This document shows positions 33,093-42,316 of a stretch of DNA of 64,000 nucleotides, in pieces. Within the stretch, counting starts at the first letter, position 1. Every line of letters starts with the position of its first letter. The position numbers and the translations under genes are program-made. Below the pieces are notes generated by a model that saw nothing but the letters and a program-made list of their open reading frames with translations, ran no database searches and was not told the DNA's origin. Source of the DNA: Mycetocola miduiensis (GTDB lineage: Bacteria > Actinomycetota > Actinomycetes > Actinomycetales > Microbacteriaceae); NCBI RefSeq assembly GCF_900115155.1, contig NZ_FOVM01000004.1:62001-126000 (forward strand), written 5' to 3'.

Positions 33093-34382
33093 GTGCATCG
33101 ACGCACTCTCATAACGGCGACCGCGACAGCGGCCGTCGCCCTCCTCGCCCTCACCGCATGCTCGGGAGGAGGAGGCAATACCGATGCCCTGACCGCCCGT
33201 GGCGACATCACCGTCTGGTATTCGAACAACGAATTCGAAGTCAAATGGGCCAAGGCCATGATCGACGCCTGGAACGCCGACAACCCAGACGAGCAAATCA
33301 AAGGCCAGGAAATCCCCGCCGGCAAGTCGAGCGAGGAAGTCATCGGAGCGTCCATCACCGCCGGCACCGCCCCCTGTCTCATCTACAACACCGCACCGGC
33401 CGCTGTCGGTCAGTTCCAGAAGCAGGGCGGTCTCGTCGATCTCGAGTCGTTCAAGGATGGCGCGTCCTACATCGAAGAGCGCAGCGGAGACTCAGCAGAG
33501 CAGTACAAGTCCCCTGACGGCGGCTACTTCCAGATGCCGTGGAAGTCGAACCCCGTCATGATCTTCTACAACAAGGACATGTTCGCATCCGCCGGGCTCG
33601 ATCCGGAGAACCCCAAGCTCGCCACCTACGACGAGTTCCTCGCCACGTCGAAGACCCTCGTGGATGCCGGTGTAGCACCATTCGCGATCAACCCGGCTCC
33701 GACGAGCGAGTTCTTCCAGACGCTGTTCGACTTCGTGCCGACGTATGCGGCTGAAAGCGGAGGCACCGGCCTTGTCGAAGACGGCAAAGCGACCTTCGAC
33801 GGCGAAGAAGGCTTCGACGCCGCCAGCTTCTGGAAGTCGCTGTACGACGGCGGTCTGGCCGGTAAGGAGCAGTACCAGGGTGACGCGTTTGCAGACGGCC
33901 ACGCAGCCATGGCCATCGTCGGCCCGTGGGCTGTATCGGTCTACAAGGACGCGGTGAACTGGGGATCCGTGCCCGTTCCGACGAAGGACGGCATGGCGCC
34001 GGAGGAGATCTACACATTCAGCGACGCCAAGAACGTCGGACTGTACTCGGCCTGCAAGAACCAGGCGACAGCGTGGGACGTGCTGAAGTTCTCAACCAGC
34101 GAGGAACAGGACGGACAACTCCTGGAGCTGACCGGGCAGATGCCGTTGCGCCAGGACCTGCCTGAGGTCTACGCCGACTACTTCGAGGCGAACCCGGCCT
34201 ACACGACGTTCGGCGACCAGGCCTCCCGCACCATCGAGGTACCGGGCGGTAGCAACACCGTTGAAATGCTGCAGGTCATCCGTGACGCCTACACAAAGGC
34301 CGTCATCGCTGGTGAAGGCGACCTCCAGGAGGCGCTGACGTCGGCGGCAGACAAGGTCACCGAGCTGGCATCCAAGGGATAA
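33093..34382 (+). CDS. ABC sugar-binding lipoprotein
   Basis: A 429-residue family 1 extracellular binding protein: a signal peptide with lipobox ALTAC (Cys about residue 23), then GDITVWYSNNEFEVKWAKAM as the usual start of a sugar-binding fold, and FQMPWKSNPVMIFYNKDMF. Length and layout fit MalE/UgpB-like proteins. It feeds the two permeases behind it. No ATPase (MsiK-like) gene is in the cluster, as is common in actinobacteria, where a shared MsiK is used. It follows the regulator by 9 nt. Confidence 0.9.
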   Translation: MHRRTLITATATAAVALLALTACSGGGGNTDALTARGDITVWYSNNEFEVKWAKAMIDAWNADNPDEQIKGQEIPAGKSSEEVIGASITAGTAPCLIYNTAPAAVGQFQKQGGLVDLESFKDGASYIEERSGDSAEQYKSPDGGYFQMPWKSNPVMIFYNKDMFASAGLDPENPKLATYDEFLATSKTLVDAGVAPFAINPAPTSEFFQTLFDFVPTYAAESGGTGLVEDGKATFDGEEGFDAASFWKSLYDGGLAGKEQYQGDAFADGHAAMAIVGPWAVSVYKDAVNWGSVPVPTKDGMAPEEIYTFSDAKNVGLYSACKNQATAWDVLKFSTSEEQDGQLLELTGQMPLRQDLPEVYADYFEANPAYTTFGDQASRTIEVPGGSNTVEMLQVIRDAYTKAVIAGEGDLQEALTSAADKVTELASKG

Positions 34383-34385
34383 ACG

Positions 34386-35351
34386 ATGTCATCCGAAACG
34401 CTGGATCGTTCCGCGGGGGCCACACGCCCCCGCGGGGCGGGAGGTGGGAGCCGCCGCAGGCAGCCCGCTCTCCAGCGGGTGCTCGGCAAGCATCCGCTGG
34501 GCTGGCTGCTGAGCACGCCGTATCTGATCTTCCTCGCCGTCGTCTTCGCGTACCCGCTCTTCTTCGCGGTGTACATGTCGCTCCACGACTACTTCTTCTC
34601 GGCACCCGGCGCCGTCGTCGAGCGTCCGTTCGTCGGTCTCGACAACTACGTCGCCGCGCTGACAGACCCCGCCGTGCTTCGGTCCTTCGCCAACGTCGGC
34701 ATCTTCCTGATCATCAACGTTCCCCTCACGGTGGTCCTGTCCCTGGTGCTCGCAACCGCGCTCAATAAGGTCGTGCATCTTCGGACCTTCTACCGGGTGA
34801 GCTACTACGTCCCGTATGTCACGGCAAGCGTCGCTGTCGTGGCCGTGTGGCTGTTCCTTTTCAGCGGCGGTGGGCTGGTGAACACTCTCCTCGGTCCGCT
34901 GGCCCCCGAGCCCTCCTGGCTGATAAATCCCAGCCTCGCGATGCCGACCATCGCACTCTTCGTCACCTGGAAGCAGCTCGGATTCTTCATTCTGCTGTAT
35001 CTGGCCGCGCTGCAGAACGTGCCGAACGAGCTCTACGAATCAGCGTCGACAGACGGCGCCGGGGTGATGCGGTCGTTCTTCTCCGTGACGGTGCCCGGGG
35101 TGCGATCAGCCACGGTACTGGTCCTCGTGCTGTCGACCATCACCGGTGCGAACCTCTTCACGGAGCCTTACCTGCTGACCGGTGGTGGCGGGCCGAACGG
35201 CGCATCCGCATCGCCCGTCCTCATCATGTACCAGCAGGGTCTTCAGCAGGGCAAGCCGGGCTTCGCCGCGGCGATCGGCGTCATCCTGGTGATCGTCGTG
35301 CTTATCATCGCGCTGCTGCAGAACCGGTTCGCCGGCGGAAAGGAGCAGTGA
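34386..35351 (+). CDS. ABC sugar permease, MalF/UgpA type
   Basis: A 321-residue permease with six helices from residue 40. The EAA-like loop reads NELYESASTDGAGVMRSFFSVTVP, the usual cytoplasmic coupling loop. It starts 3 nt after the binding-protein stop and its stop overlaps the next gene by one base (TGATG). AAAGGAG lies just before the next start. It is part of the importer predicted to take up an oligosaccharide. Confidence 0.9.
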   Translation: MSSETLDRSAGATRPRGAGGGSRRRQPALQRVLGKHPLGWLLSTPYLIFLAVVFAYPLFFAVYMSLHDYFFSAPGAVVERPFVGLDNYVAALTDPAVLRSFANVGIFLIINVPLTVVLSLVLATALNKVVHLRTFYRVSYYVPYVTASVAVVAVWLFLFSGGGLVNTLLGPLAPEPSWLINPSLAMPTIALFVTWKQLGFFILLYLAALQNVPNELYESASTDGAGVMRSFFSVTVPGVRSATVLVLVLSTITGANLFTEPYLLTGGGGPNGASASPVLIMYQQGLQQGKPGFAAAIGVILVIVVLIIALLQNRFAGGKEQ

Positions 35352-36214
35352 TGGCCAATCAACACCGGGTTCCCGGTCAACTCACCAGGGGACAGGCGGC
35401 ACTGCGCAGCATTGTTCTCGCCCTCGGCGCGCTCGTGTTCCTGTTCCCGTTCTACTACATGGTGATCGGATCGCTCCAGACGAACCCCGACACATCACTC
35501 GGCGGTATCTTCCCGAACCCGGCCAACATCACCGGTGAGAACTACGTCGCCATCAACGAGCGGATCAACCTGTACTCCGGGCTGCTCAACTCGGGCATCT
35601 TCGCGGGCGCCGTCGTGCTGGGCACGATCGTGTTCGGGATCCTCGCCGGTTACGCGCTCGCCGTGCTCCAGTGGCGCGGGCGGGGGACGACCTTCGCCCT
35701 GGCCCTCCTCGTGCAGGTCATTCCGTTCCAGCTGCTCATGATCCCGCTCTACGTGATGATCGCGCGGGATTACAACCTGGGCGACACCCACTTCGGGATG
35801 ATCCTGCCGTACCTGATCAACTCGACGGCGGTCATCATCTTCCGGCAGTATTTCCTGCAGGTGCCGAAAGAGCTCTTCGACGCCGCCCGGATCGATGGCG
35901 CCGGCGAGATGCGTGTGCTGCTCCAGGTGGCGATCCCGCTCGTCAGACCCGCTTTGGTCACCGCGATTCTGCTCACCTTCATCGGCCCGTGGAATGAGTT
36001 CCTCTGGCCGTTCCTGATCACCAAGGAGGCGAGTCTTCAACCCCTCGCGGTTTCCCTCGCGAACTACATCTCGACGATCGCCTCGTCGACGGCCAACCCG
36101 TTCGGAGCGATGCTCGCCGGTGCGGTTGTCCTCGCGGCACCTGTCGTCGTCCTGTTCATCATCGGCCAGCGGTTCTTCATCTCAACGGACATCGGGTCCG
36201 GCGTGAAAGGTTAG
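35351..36214 (+). CDS. ABC sugar permease, MalG/UgpE type
   Basis: A 287-residue permease with six helices. The coupling loop reads ELFDAARIDGAGEMRVLLQVAIP, which is canonical for the MalG side. AAAGGAG precedes the ATG at 35351, which overlaps the previous stop codon. It partners the preceding permease. The GH130 enzyme gene follows after 2 nt. Confidence 0.9.
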   Translation: MANQHRVPGQLTRGQAALRSIVLALGALVFLFPFYYMVIGSLQTNPDTSLGGIFPNPANITGENYVAINERINLYSGLLNSGIFAGAVVLGTIVFGILAGYALAVLQWRGRGTTFALALLVQVIPFQLLMIPLYVMIARDYNLGDTHFGMILPYLINSTAVIIFRQYFLQVPKELFDAARIDGAGEMRVLLQVAIPLVRPALVTAILLTFIGPWNEFLWPFLITKEASLQPLAVSLANYISTIASSTANPFGAMLAGAVVLAAPVVVLFIIGQRFFISTDIGSGVKG

Positions 36215-36216
36215 TA

Positions 36217-37287
36217 ATGTCAGTTTCTCCCTCCACCTTCCCCTACAAGCTCACCCGCGTCGGCGTCGTCATGACGCCGGAGCCGGGCAACGAACTCGAG
36301 GCAGAAGGGGTGCTCAACCCGGGTTCAGGCCGCGGACCTGACGGCGAGCTCTACCTGCTGCCCCGCATGGTTGCGGCCGGGAACGTCTCCCGGGTGGGTC
36401 TCGCCCGCGTCGTCGTCGAAGACGGGATCCCGGTGTCGGTCGAACGGGAAGGCGTCGTGCTGGCTCCGGATCGCGGGTGGGAACGCGGCGTCGGCAACGC
36501 CGGCGTGGAGGATCCGCGCATCACCTGGATCGAGGAACTCGGTCTGCATGTCATGACCTATGTCGCGTACGGTCCACTCGGGCCGCGCAGTGCTCTCGCG
36601 ACCTCCCCGGACCTCCGCGAGTGGACCCGGCTCGGCCCGGTTCTCTTCGAATACGACGATGGCCTCGACATGGACCTGAACCTCTTCCACAACAAGGACA
36701 CGGTGTTCTTCCCCGAAGCTGTGACCGGCCCGGACGGCGTGCGAAGCTTCGCGGTGCTCCACCGGCCGATGTGGGACCTCGACGAAGTGAAGCCGGGCCA
36801 GGGCGTCCGGGTTCCTGCCGGCGTTCCCGACGAACGGCAGAGCATCTGGATCAGCTTCGTCCACGTCGACGACGTCGCCCGCGACATCCGTTCCCTGACC
36901 CTCTGGCGTGGGCACCGGTTCCTCGCCGGACCGGAGTTCCCGTTCGAAGCGGTCAAGATCGGCGGAGGGCCCGCTCCGCTCCGGGTGCCGGAGGGCTGGC
37001 TGCTGCTTCACCACGGCGTCACCGGAGTCCTCTCACGAGCATTCGACCAGCAGCAGAACGTCAATTACGCCGCCGGCGGAATCATCCTTGACGGCGAGCA
37101 GCCGTGGAAAGTCGTCACCCGCACCGAAGAACCGCTTCTCGCCGCGGAAACTGACGACGAGAAGAGCGGGATCGTTCCGAACGTCGTCTTCCCGACGGCG
37201 ATCGAGAAAATCGGGGATGCGCACTTCGTCTTCTACGGGATGGCAGACTCGAAGATCGGCGCGGCACGGCTGGAGCGCGTAAGCTGA
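36217..37287 (+). CDS. GH130-type beta-mannoside phosphorylase/hydrolase
   Basis: A 356-residue five-bladed beta-propeller enzyme of glycoside hydrolase family 130. GVEDPRIT (residues 96-103) carries the catalytic Asp (D99), and ALATSPDLREWTRLGPVL and PNVVFPTAIEKIGDAHFVFYG match family blocks. Members phosphorolyse or hydrolyse beta-mannosidic bonds (mannosyl-glucose, mannobiose, N-glycan cores). It is cytoplasmic and sits 2 nt behind the importer genes, so it likely degrades the imported oligosaccharide. Whether it is a phosphorylase or a hydrolase cannot be decided by eye. Confidence 0.85.
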   Translation: MSVSPSTFPYKLTRVGVVMTPEPGNELEAEGVLNPGSGRGPDGELYLLPRMVAAGNVSRVGLARVVVEDGIPVSVEREGVVLAPDRGWERGVGNAGVEDPRITWIEELGLHVMTYVAYGPLGPRSALATSPDLREWTRLGPVLFEYDDGLDMDLNLFHNKDTVFFPEAVTGPDGVRSFAVLHRPMWDLDEVKPGQGVRVPAGVPDERQSIWISFVHVDDVARDIRSLTLWRGHRFLAGPEFPFEAVKIGGGPAPLRVPEGWLLLHHGVTGVLSRAFDQQQNVNYAAGGIILDGEQPWKVVTRTEEPLLAAETDDEKSGIVPNVVFPTAIEKIGDAHFVFYGMADSKIGAARLERVS

Positions 37288-37325
37288 CGATCACTCACAG
37301 CACCGGCGCTTGAGAGGAGCGGCAT

Positions 37326-39341
37326 ATGCTTGCAGGGGCACGCCATCGGATCACGGCGATTTTCACCGCGGCACTCCTCGCAGTCGGTGCCCTGATTCCC
37401 GGCCTCCCCGCCAGCGCCGCTCCCGAGCGTCTCACGAACCTCGAACACCTGGACTTCCTCCTCGACGAGGTCACCCCGGCGACGACCGACGAGCACACGA
37501 CGTACCGGCTCAACGAGGAACCCGCCCTCGTCATGCCGTGGACGTACGCGGATGCCCGTGACGGCGGCACGTTCGAACGGATCGGTGGCGGAACGTTCGA
37601 CCCCGCAACCGGGTACTACGGCCAGGGCGCGTTCAACGCCGACGACGTCACCCGCGCGGCCGTCGTCTACATCCGACACTGGCAGCAGTTCGGCGACGAC
37701 GACTCGAGGCAGAAGGCGTACGAACTTCTCCGGTCGGTGGCGTACCTGCAGACAGCATCCGGACCGAACGCCGGCAACGTCGTCTTGTGGATGCAGCAGG
37801 ACGGCACGCTGAATCCGAGCGCCGACCCCGTCGAGCTGCCCGACCCGTCTGACTCCGCCGAGAGCTACTGGCTTGCCCGTACCCTCTGGGCCCTCGGGGA
37901 GGGTTACGCGGCGTTCCGCGACGTCGACGCCGAGTTCGCCGGCTTCCTCCAAGACCGGTTGCAGCTGAGCGTGGGCGCTGTGGATCGCCAGGTCCTCGAC
38001 AGTTATGGCGAATTCCTGGTCGTTGACGGCGTCGAACTGCCCGCCTGGCTCATCACCAACGGTGCAGACGCCAGTGCCGAGGCGGTCCTCGGGCTGGCCG
38101 CCTATTCAACCGCCGCGCCGGACGACACTGCCGCGCGGGACACTCTCTCGAAACTCGCCGATGGGATCGCAAGGATGGGCGCGGGCGACCCCCAGACCTG
38201 GCCGTACGGCGCCATCCTCCCGTGGGCGGAGTCCCGGTCGATCTGGCACGCCTGGGGCACGCAGATGCCCGCTGCCCTCGCCGAAGCATCCGCCACGCTC
38301 GGCAAGCCCGAGCTTCTGAAACCGGCCATCGCCGACTCGGCCGTCTTCGACCCGATCCTGTTGACTGCCGGCGGACCCGACAACGCCTGGCTGCCGACGC
38401 CGATCGACCGCACACAGATCGCGTACGGTGTCGACTCCCGACTGCAGTCGCTTCTTGCTGTGGCGGATGTCGCCGGGCTGCCCGGTCTGAAAGAGCTCGC
38501 GTCGCTGTTCGGAAGCTGGTACTTCGGCACCAACGCCTCCGGGGAACCGATCTACGATCCGGCCACCGGCGTGACCTACGACGGCGTCCGTGGGGATGGC
38601 GTCATCAACCGCAACAGCGGCGCCGAGAGCACGATCCACGGGCTGCTGTCGATGCTCGCCCTTGACGCTCACCCGGATGTCGCCGAACGGGCCGTCGGCC
38701 TCACCACCGTCGAGTCGCGCTCAGGACTCTCCGTCGTCGAGGCGGAAACGACGCCGCTCACGACGGGCTCCGTGGTCACGCCTGAGTCCACCTGGACGGG
38801 TGAATCGCAATACTCCGGAACAGGCCACCTCGCACTGGACCGCCGCGAATCGGCGACCTTCACCCTGCCGGCATCCTCGAGCTCCCGGCTCATCGAACCT
38901 GTCGTGTTCAACGGAGAGAACGAGAAGGCCCGCTCGCTGTGGCGGGGCGGGGTTCTGCCGCTCGGTGTGCTTCGGCACGGTGTCGGTGACCAGGGCGTCA
39001 CGGCCGTTCCCGGGGTGCTCTTGCCGCAGCCGCTGCGCATCGATATCCCCGCATCGCAGTCCACCGTGTCGGTGACCGTGCTGAACGGAACGGTTGCTCT
39101 CGACGCGCTGATCGTGCGGCCGGTCGTCGGCCGACTCGTTTTCAGCGGCCCGGTGGGGAGCACCGAGCTGGCGCACTCGTCGAGCACGATGCCGCAGCGG
39201 GTCGCGATGAATGAAGGCGGCGGCCCCGGCACGCTTCGCAGCTACGACCCCAGCGGCAAACTCGTCGCCTCGTACACGATCGCAGGGCCAGCGCATGTGA
39301 CGATCAAGCCCGGCGGATTCGCCGTGGTCACCAGTCCCTAG
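37326..39341 (+). CDS. Large secreted protein, probable (alpha/alpha)-barrel carbohydrate-active enzyme
   Basis: A 671-residue protein with a signal peptide (cleavage about residue 31, ASA-A) and no membrane anchor, so secreted. Residues about 36-465 are helical and resemble six-hairpin glycosidase barrels: GQGAFNADDVTRAAVVYIRHW, ESYWLARTLWALGEGYAAF and NRNSGAESTIHGLLSMLALD. The last is a conserved-looking Asn-x-Asn-Ser-Gly-Ala-Glu-Ser-Thr motif that I associate with helical-barrel proteins near GH130 genes. Residues about 475-671 look like beta-sandwich domains. GAGAGGAG precedes ATG 37326. It is the last gene of the sugar row, 38 nt after GH130. The exact enzyme family is not recognised. 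Confidence 0.6.
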   Translation: MLAGARHRITAIFTAALLAVGALIPGLPASAAPERLTNLEHLDFLLDEVTPATTDEHTTYRLNEEPALVMPWTYADARDGGTFERIGGGTFDPATGYYGQGAFNADDVTRAAVVYIRHWQQFGDDDSRQKAYELLRSVAYLQTASGPNAGNVVLWMQQDGTLNPSADPVELPDPSDSAESYWLARTLWALGEGYAAFRDVDAEFAGFLQDRLQLSVGAVDRQVLDSYGEFLVVDGVELPAWLITNGADASAEAVLGLAAYSTAAPDDTAARDTLSKLADGIARMGAGDPQTWPYGAILPWAESRSIWHAWGTQMPAALAEASATLGKPELLKPAIADSAVFDPILLTAGGPDNAWLPTPIDRTQIAYGVDSRLQSLLAVADVAGLPGLKELASLFGSWYFGTNASGEPIYDPATGVTYDGVRGDGVINRNSGAESTIHGLLSMLALDAHPDVAERAVGLTTVESRSGLSVVEAETTPLTTGSVVTPESTWTGESQYSGTGHLALDRRESATFTLPASSSSRLIEPVVFNGENEKARSLWRGGVLPLGVLRHGVGDQGVTAVPGVLLPQPLRIDIPASQSTVSVTVLNGTVALDALIVRPVVGRLVFSGPVGSTELAHSSSTMPQRVAMNEGGGPGTLRSYDPSGKLVASYTIAGPAHVTIKPGGFAVVTSP

Positions 39342-40177
39342 AAAATCATCGGTCGATCGTCGTCGTCCTCGACCTCGAGGTCGAGATTCACGACGACCGG
39401 AACGTGGTCGCTCGGGGCCTCACCCTTGCGCTCATTGCGGTGGATGGAGGCATCCGTCACGAGGTTCGCAAACTCAGGGGAGCCGAGGATGAAGTCGATC
39501 CGCATGCCTTCGTTCCGCGGGAACCGAAGCTGCTTGTAATCCCAGTACGTGAAACCGTCCGGCTGGATCGGCCGGACCACGTCGGTGAGCCCGATCTCGC
39601 CGAACGCGGCGAGGGCGTCCCTCTCCGGCTGTGAGACATGGGTAGACAGGCCGGGTACGACGCTCGGGTCACCCATGTCTCGGTCGAACGGTGCGATGTT
39701 GAAGTCACCCATCAGCGCGAGGGGGACGCCGGGGTTCGCGGCCAGCCAGGCGGCGGCATCCGTTTTCAACCGGGCGAGCCAGTCCAGTTTGTAGATGTAA
39801 TGCGGGTCGTCGAGTGACCGGCCGTTCGGAACGTACAGGCTCCACAATCGCACCCCGTTGATCGTCGCCCCCATCGCCCGCGCTTCAAGCGGCAGGCCGG
39901 GACCCTCCTGGCCTTTGAGGAAACCGGGCATGTCGGTGAACTCGGTCACGACATCCGTCATCGGCAGGCGGCTGGCGAACGCGACGCCGTTCCACTGGTT
40001 GAGGCCGTGAACGGCCAGCTCATAGCCTGCCTCTTCGAAGAGTTTGCCAGGGAACTGGTCGGGCCTGCACTTGATCTCCTGCATGGCGAGCACATCGATG
40101 TCTTCACGCACCATCCAGTCGACGGTGCGTCCGACGCGGGCTCGGATGGAGTTGACGTTCCAGGTGGCAATGCGCAT
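39338..40177 (-). CDS. Exodeoxyribonuclease III
   Basis: A 279-residue Xth/ExoIII-type AP endonuclease. Landmarks are WNVNSIRAR, AMQEIKCRPDQFP (catalytic Glu), GDFNIAPFDRDMGDP and the C-terminal SDHVPV (catalytic Asp-His). It repairs abasic sites by cutting 5' of the lesion and has 3' exonuclease activity. ATG 40177 has TACCGT 7 nt upstream. Its stop overlaps the secreted-protein stop codon in a CTAG. It may be one of two AP endonucleases in the genome. Confidence 0.92.
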   Translation of the reverse strand: MRIATWNVNSIRARVGRTVDWMVREDIDVLAMQEIKCRPDQFPGKLFEEAGYELAVHGLNQWNGVAFASRLPMTDVVTEFTDMPGFLKGQEGPGLPLEARAMGATINGVRLWSLYVPNGRSLDDPHYIYKLDWLARLKTDAAAWLAANPGVPLALMGDFNIAPFDRDMGDPSVVPGLSTHVSQPERDALAAFGEIGLTDVVRPIQPDGFTYWDYKQLRFPRNEGMRIDFILGSPEFANLVTDASIHRNERKGEAPSDHVPVVVNLDLEVEDDDDRPMIF

Positions 40178-40202
40178 GATCTCCACGGTATCCGACCCGG
40201 AG

Positions 40203-40261
40203 CCGCGAGTTGCCCGGTTCGGCGGGTGTTGGTCGTACCCGATCAACCGGGCAACTCGAGG
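40203..40261. repeat. Family B palindromic repeat, copy B3
   Basis: CCGCGAGTTGCCCGG (40203-40217) and CCGGGCAACTCGAGG (40247-40261) are inverted with 14 of 15 matches. A GGGTGTTGGTCGTACCC core lies between. It sits in the divergent gap between the exonuclease III and the F420-dependent enzyme genes. Confidence 0.85.
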
Positions 40262-40295
40262 TCCTGCGATCACGGGCGTGCACCAAGATAGGGAC

Positions 40296-41297
40296 ATGGG
40301 TTCTCTCTCCGTCGGCTACGCCGCCATGCTGGAGCAGTTCGCGCCGCAGGAGGCGGTCGCGCTCAGCGCCCTCGCCGAGCAGCATGGCTTCACCGGGGTG
40401 ATGGCGACGGATCACTTCCAGCCGTGGGTTCCGCAGCAGGGGCAGTCGTCGTTCGTCTGGAGCGTGCTCGGGGCGCTGGGCGAACGGACGACAGGGGACT
40501 TTGGGACCGGGGTCACAGCGCCATCGTTCCGGCTGCATCCCGCTGTCGTCGCCCAGGCATCGGCGACGCTGGCGTCGATGTACCCGGGAAGGCACTGGCT
40601 GGGTATCGGCTCCGGTGAAGCGCTCAACGAGCATGTGATCGGGCAGTACTGGCCAGAACCCGCCGAGCGGATCTCACGCATGTTCGAAGCCGCTGACATC
40701 ATCAAGAAACTTTTCACGGCGTCGCTCGCCGGCCGCGACGCCAAACACAGCGGCCAGTATTTCAAGCTTGAGTCCACCCGGTTGTGGACGATGCCCGCGG
40801 TTGCCCCCGAGATCCTCGTCGCCACGGCCGGCCCGGTGACGGCCAAACGTGCCGGCAAACACGTCGACGGGCTCATCACCGTCGGGGCGCCGCTCGAGAA
40901 GATCTCGATGCTGTTCGGCCGGTTCGCTGAGGGCGCGCGCGAGTCCGGCCGTGACGCCTCCACCATGCCGAAGGTGCTGCAGTTGCACCTGTCCTGGGCG
41001 CCGACCGAGGAGGAAGCGATGCAGAACGCGCTGACAGAATGGCCCAACGGGGCGATGCGGTTCCCGAAGGCCGACATCCGCTCCCCGTTCGAGTTCGAAC
41101 AGATGGCGAAGATGGTCCGGGCTGAAGACTTCGACGGGCGCATGGTGATCTCGTCCGATCCCGACGTGCACCGGGCTCACATCCAGCGGTTCGCTGACCT
41201 GGGCTTCGACAGGATCTACCTCCACAACGTCGGCCGCAACCAGCGGGAGTGGATCGAGACCTTCGGCCGGGACGTTCTGCCCAGGCTGGTGCGTTGA
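40296..41297 (+). CDS. F420-dependent LLM oxidoreductase, G6PD-like (TIGR03557)
   Basis: A 333-residue luciferase-like protein close to F420-dependent glucose-6-phosphate dehydrogenase (Fgd) and its relatives. [35 protein letters not shown] and [13 protein letters not shown] are the signature blocks. These enzymes generate or use F420H2. The start is ATG 40296, with AAGATA about 5 nt upstream. It is followed 2 nt later by cofE, so the two form an operon devoted to F420. Whether it truly oxidises glucose 6-phosphate is not shown by the sequence. Confidence 0.87.
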   Translation: MGSLSVGYAAMLEQFAPQEAVALSALAEQHGFTGVMATDHFQPWVPQQGQSSFVWSVLGALGERTTGDFGTGVTAPSFRLHPAVVAQASATLASMYPGRHWLGIGSGEALNEHVIGQYWPEPAERISRMFEAADIIKKLFTASLAGRDAKHSGQYFKLESTRLWTMPAVAPEILVATAGPVTAKRAGKHVDGLITVGAPLEKISMLFGRFAEGARESGRDASTMPKVLQLHLSWAPTEEEAMQNALTEWPNGAMRFPKADIRSPFEFEQMAKMVRAEDFDGRMVISSDPDVHRAHIQRFADLGFDRIYLHNVGRNQREWIETFGRDVLPRLVR

Positions 41298-41299
41298 TC

Positions 41300-42067
41300 A
41301 TGCTGAGCATCTGGGCACCGGACGGCATCGGTGAGATTCGGGAGGGCGCCGACCTGACCGGCATCGTGGCGGATGCCGTTCGCGGGTACATCGAGGACGG
41401 CGATATCCTGCTGATCACCTCCAAGATCGTGTCCAAAGCCGAGGGCAGGCGAATCGCCGCCGCCGACCGGGAGCAGGCGATCACCGACGAAACCGTGCGT
41501 GTGGTGGCCAGCCGGGAGCATCCGAACGGGGTGACCCGGATCGTGGAGAACCGGTTGGGTCTCGTGATGGCTGCAGCCGGTGTGGATTCCAGCAACACCC
41601 CTGACGGCACCGTGCTGCTGCTGCCCGTCGACCCGGACGCCTCGGCGCGGGTGCTGAGGGAGGGGTTGCGCGCCCGGTTCGGGATTTCAGTCGCCGTTGT
41701 CATCACCGACACCGTCGGCCGGCCGTGGCGTGAGGGCCAGACGGATATCGCGATCGGGGCTGCAGGCATCCGTGTCGTCGACGACCTGCGCGGTCAGACG
41801 GATGCTTCGGGCCGGCCGCTGACCGTCACCGTGGCTGCCGTCGCCGATGAACTCGCCGGGGCAGCCGACCTGGTGAAGGGCAAGGCCTCCGGGCGGCCGG
41901 TCGCCGTCGTTCGCGGGCTCCCTCACCTGCTCACCGAGGAGGACGGGCCAGGCGCCCGGGCGCTCGTGCGGGGCCCGGAGAAGGACATGTTCCGGCTCGG
42001 CAGTGACGAGGCGTACGCCGCGGGGTTCGAGGCCGGCCGGGCGGCGCGCACCGAGCCGCGCGCATAA
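41300..42067 (+). CDS. cofE: F420-0:gamma-glutamyl ligase CofE, stand-alone
   Basis: A 255-residue CofE-fold ligase that adds gamma-glutamates to F420-0 to give mature F420. Landmarks are [36 protein letters not shown] and [17 protein letters not shown], typical of the family. In many actinobacteria this activity is in FbiB, where a nitroreductase-like domain follows; here the protein ends after the CofE domain, so it is the single-domain form. It begins 2 nt after the LLM gene. The TAA stop lies inside the left arm of repeat A3 (42060-42075). With the ABC importer encoded convergently next door it forms an F420-0 salvage unit. Confidence 0.92.
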   Translation: MLSIWAPDGIGEIREGADLTGIVADAVRGYIEDGDILLITSKIVSKAEGRRIAAADREQAITDETVRVVASREHPNGVTRIVENRLGLVMAAAGVDSSNTPDGTVLLLPVDPDASARVLREGLRARFGISVAVVITDTVGRPWREGQTDIAIGAAGIRVVDDLRGQTDASGRPLTVTVAAVADELAGAADLVKGKASGRPVAVVRGLPHLLTEEDGPGARALVRGPEKDMFRLGSDEAYAAGFEAGRAARTEPRA

Positions 42068-42156
42068 CTCAGCCTGCTCGCGGACTGGCCGCAGTCACCC
42101 GCCCGCCACCTCGCGGGTCGAGTCCGGCGTCGGCGCGGTCTGGCGGAGTTGTGCGC
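42060..42156. repeat. Family A intergenic palindromic repeat, copy A3
   Basis: Left arm GCGCATAACTCAGCCT (42060-42075) and right arm TGGCGGAGTTGTGCGC (42141-42156). It overlaps the last codons and the stop of cofE. A fourth copy (A4) begins about 50 bp later. Confidence 0.85.
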
Positions 42157-42208
42157 AAGGGGCCGGTCCGGGCATCAGCCGCCGCCGCCGTGCGTCCGCG
42201 GCCGACGC

Positions 42209-42307
42209 GCGTTCGTAACTCCGCCTGCTCGGGTGCCCGTGGTTTTCCCGGCCCCGTCGTCGTGCGTGTGGTCGTGGCAGGACGCTCTTTTTGGCGGAGT
42301 TGTGCGC
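42209..42307. repeat. Family A intergenic palindromic repeat, copy A4
   Basis: Left arm GCGTTCGTAACTCCGCC (42209-42225) and right arm TGGCGGAGTTGTGCGC (42292-42307). Copies A3 and A4 lie in tandem in the convergent gap between cofE and the F420-0-type ABC ATPase gene. The A4 right arm ends 9 nt before that gene's stop codon. Confidence 0.8.
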
Positions 42308-42316
42308 AGACCCGCG

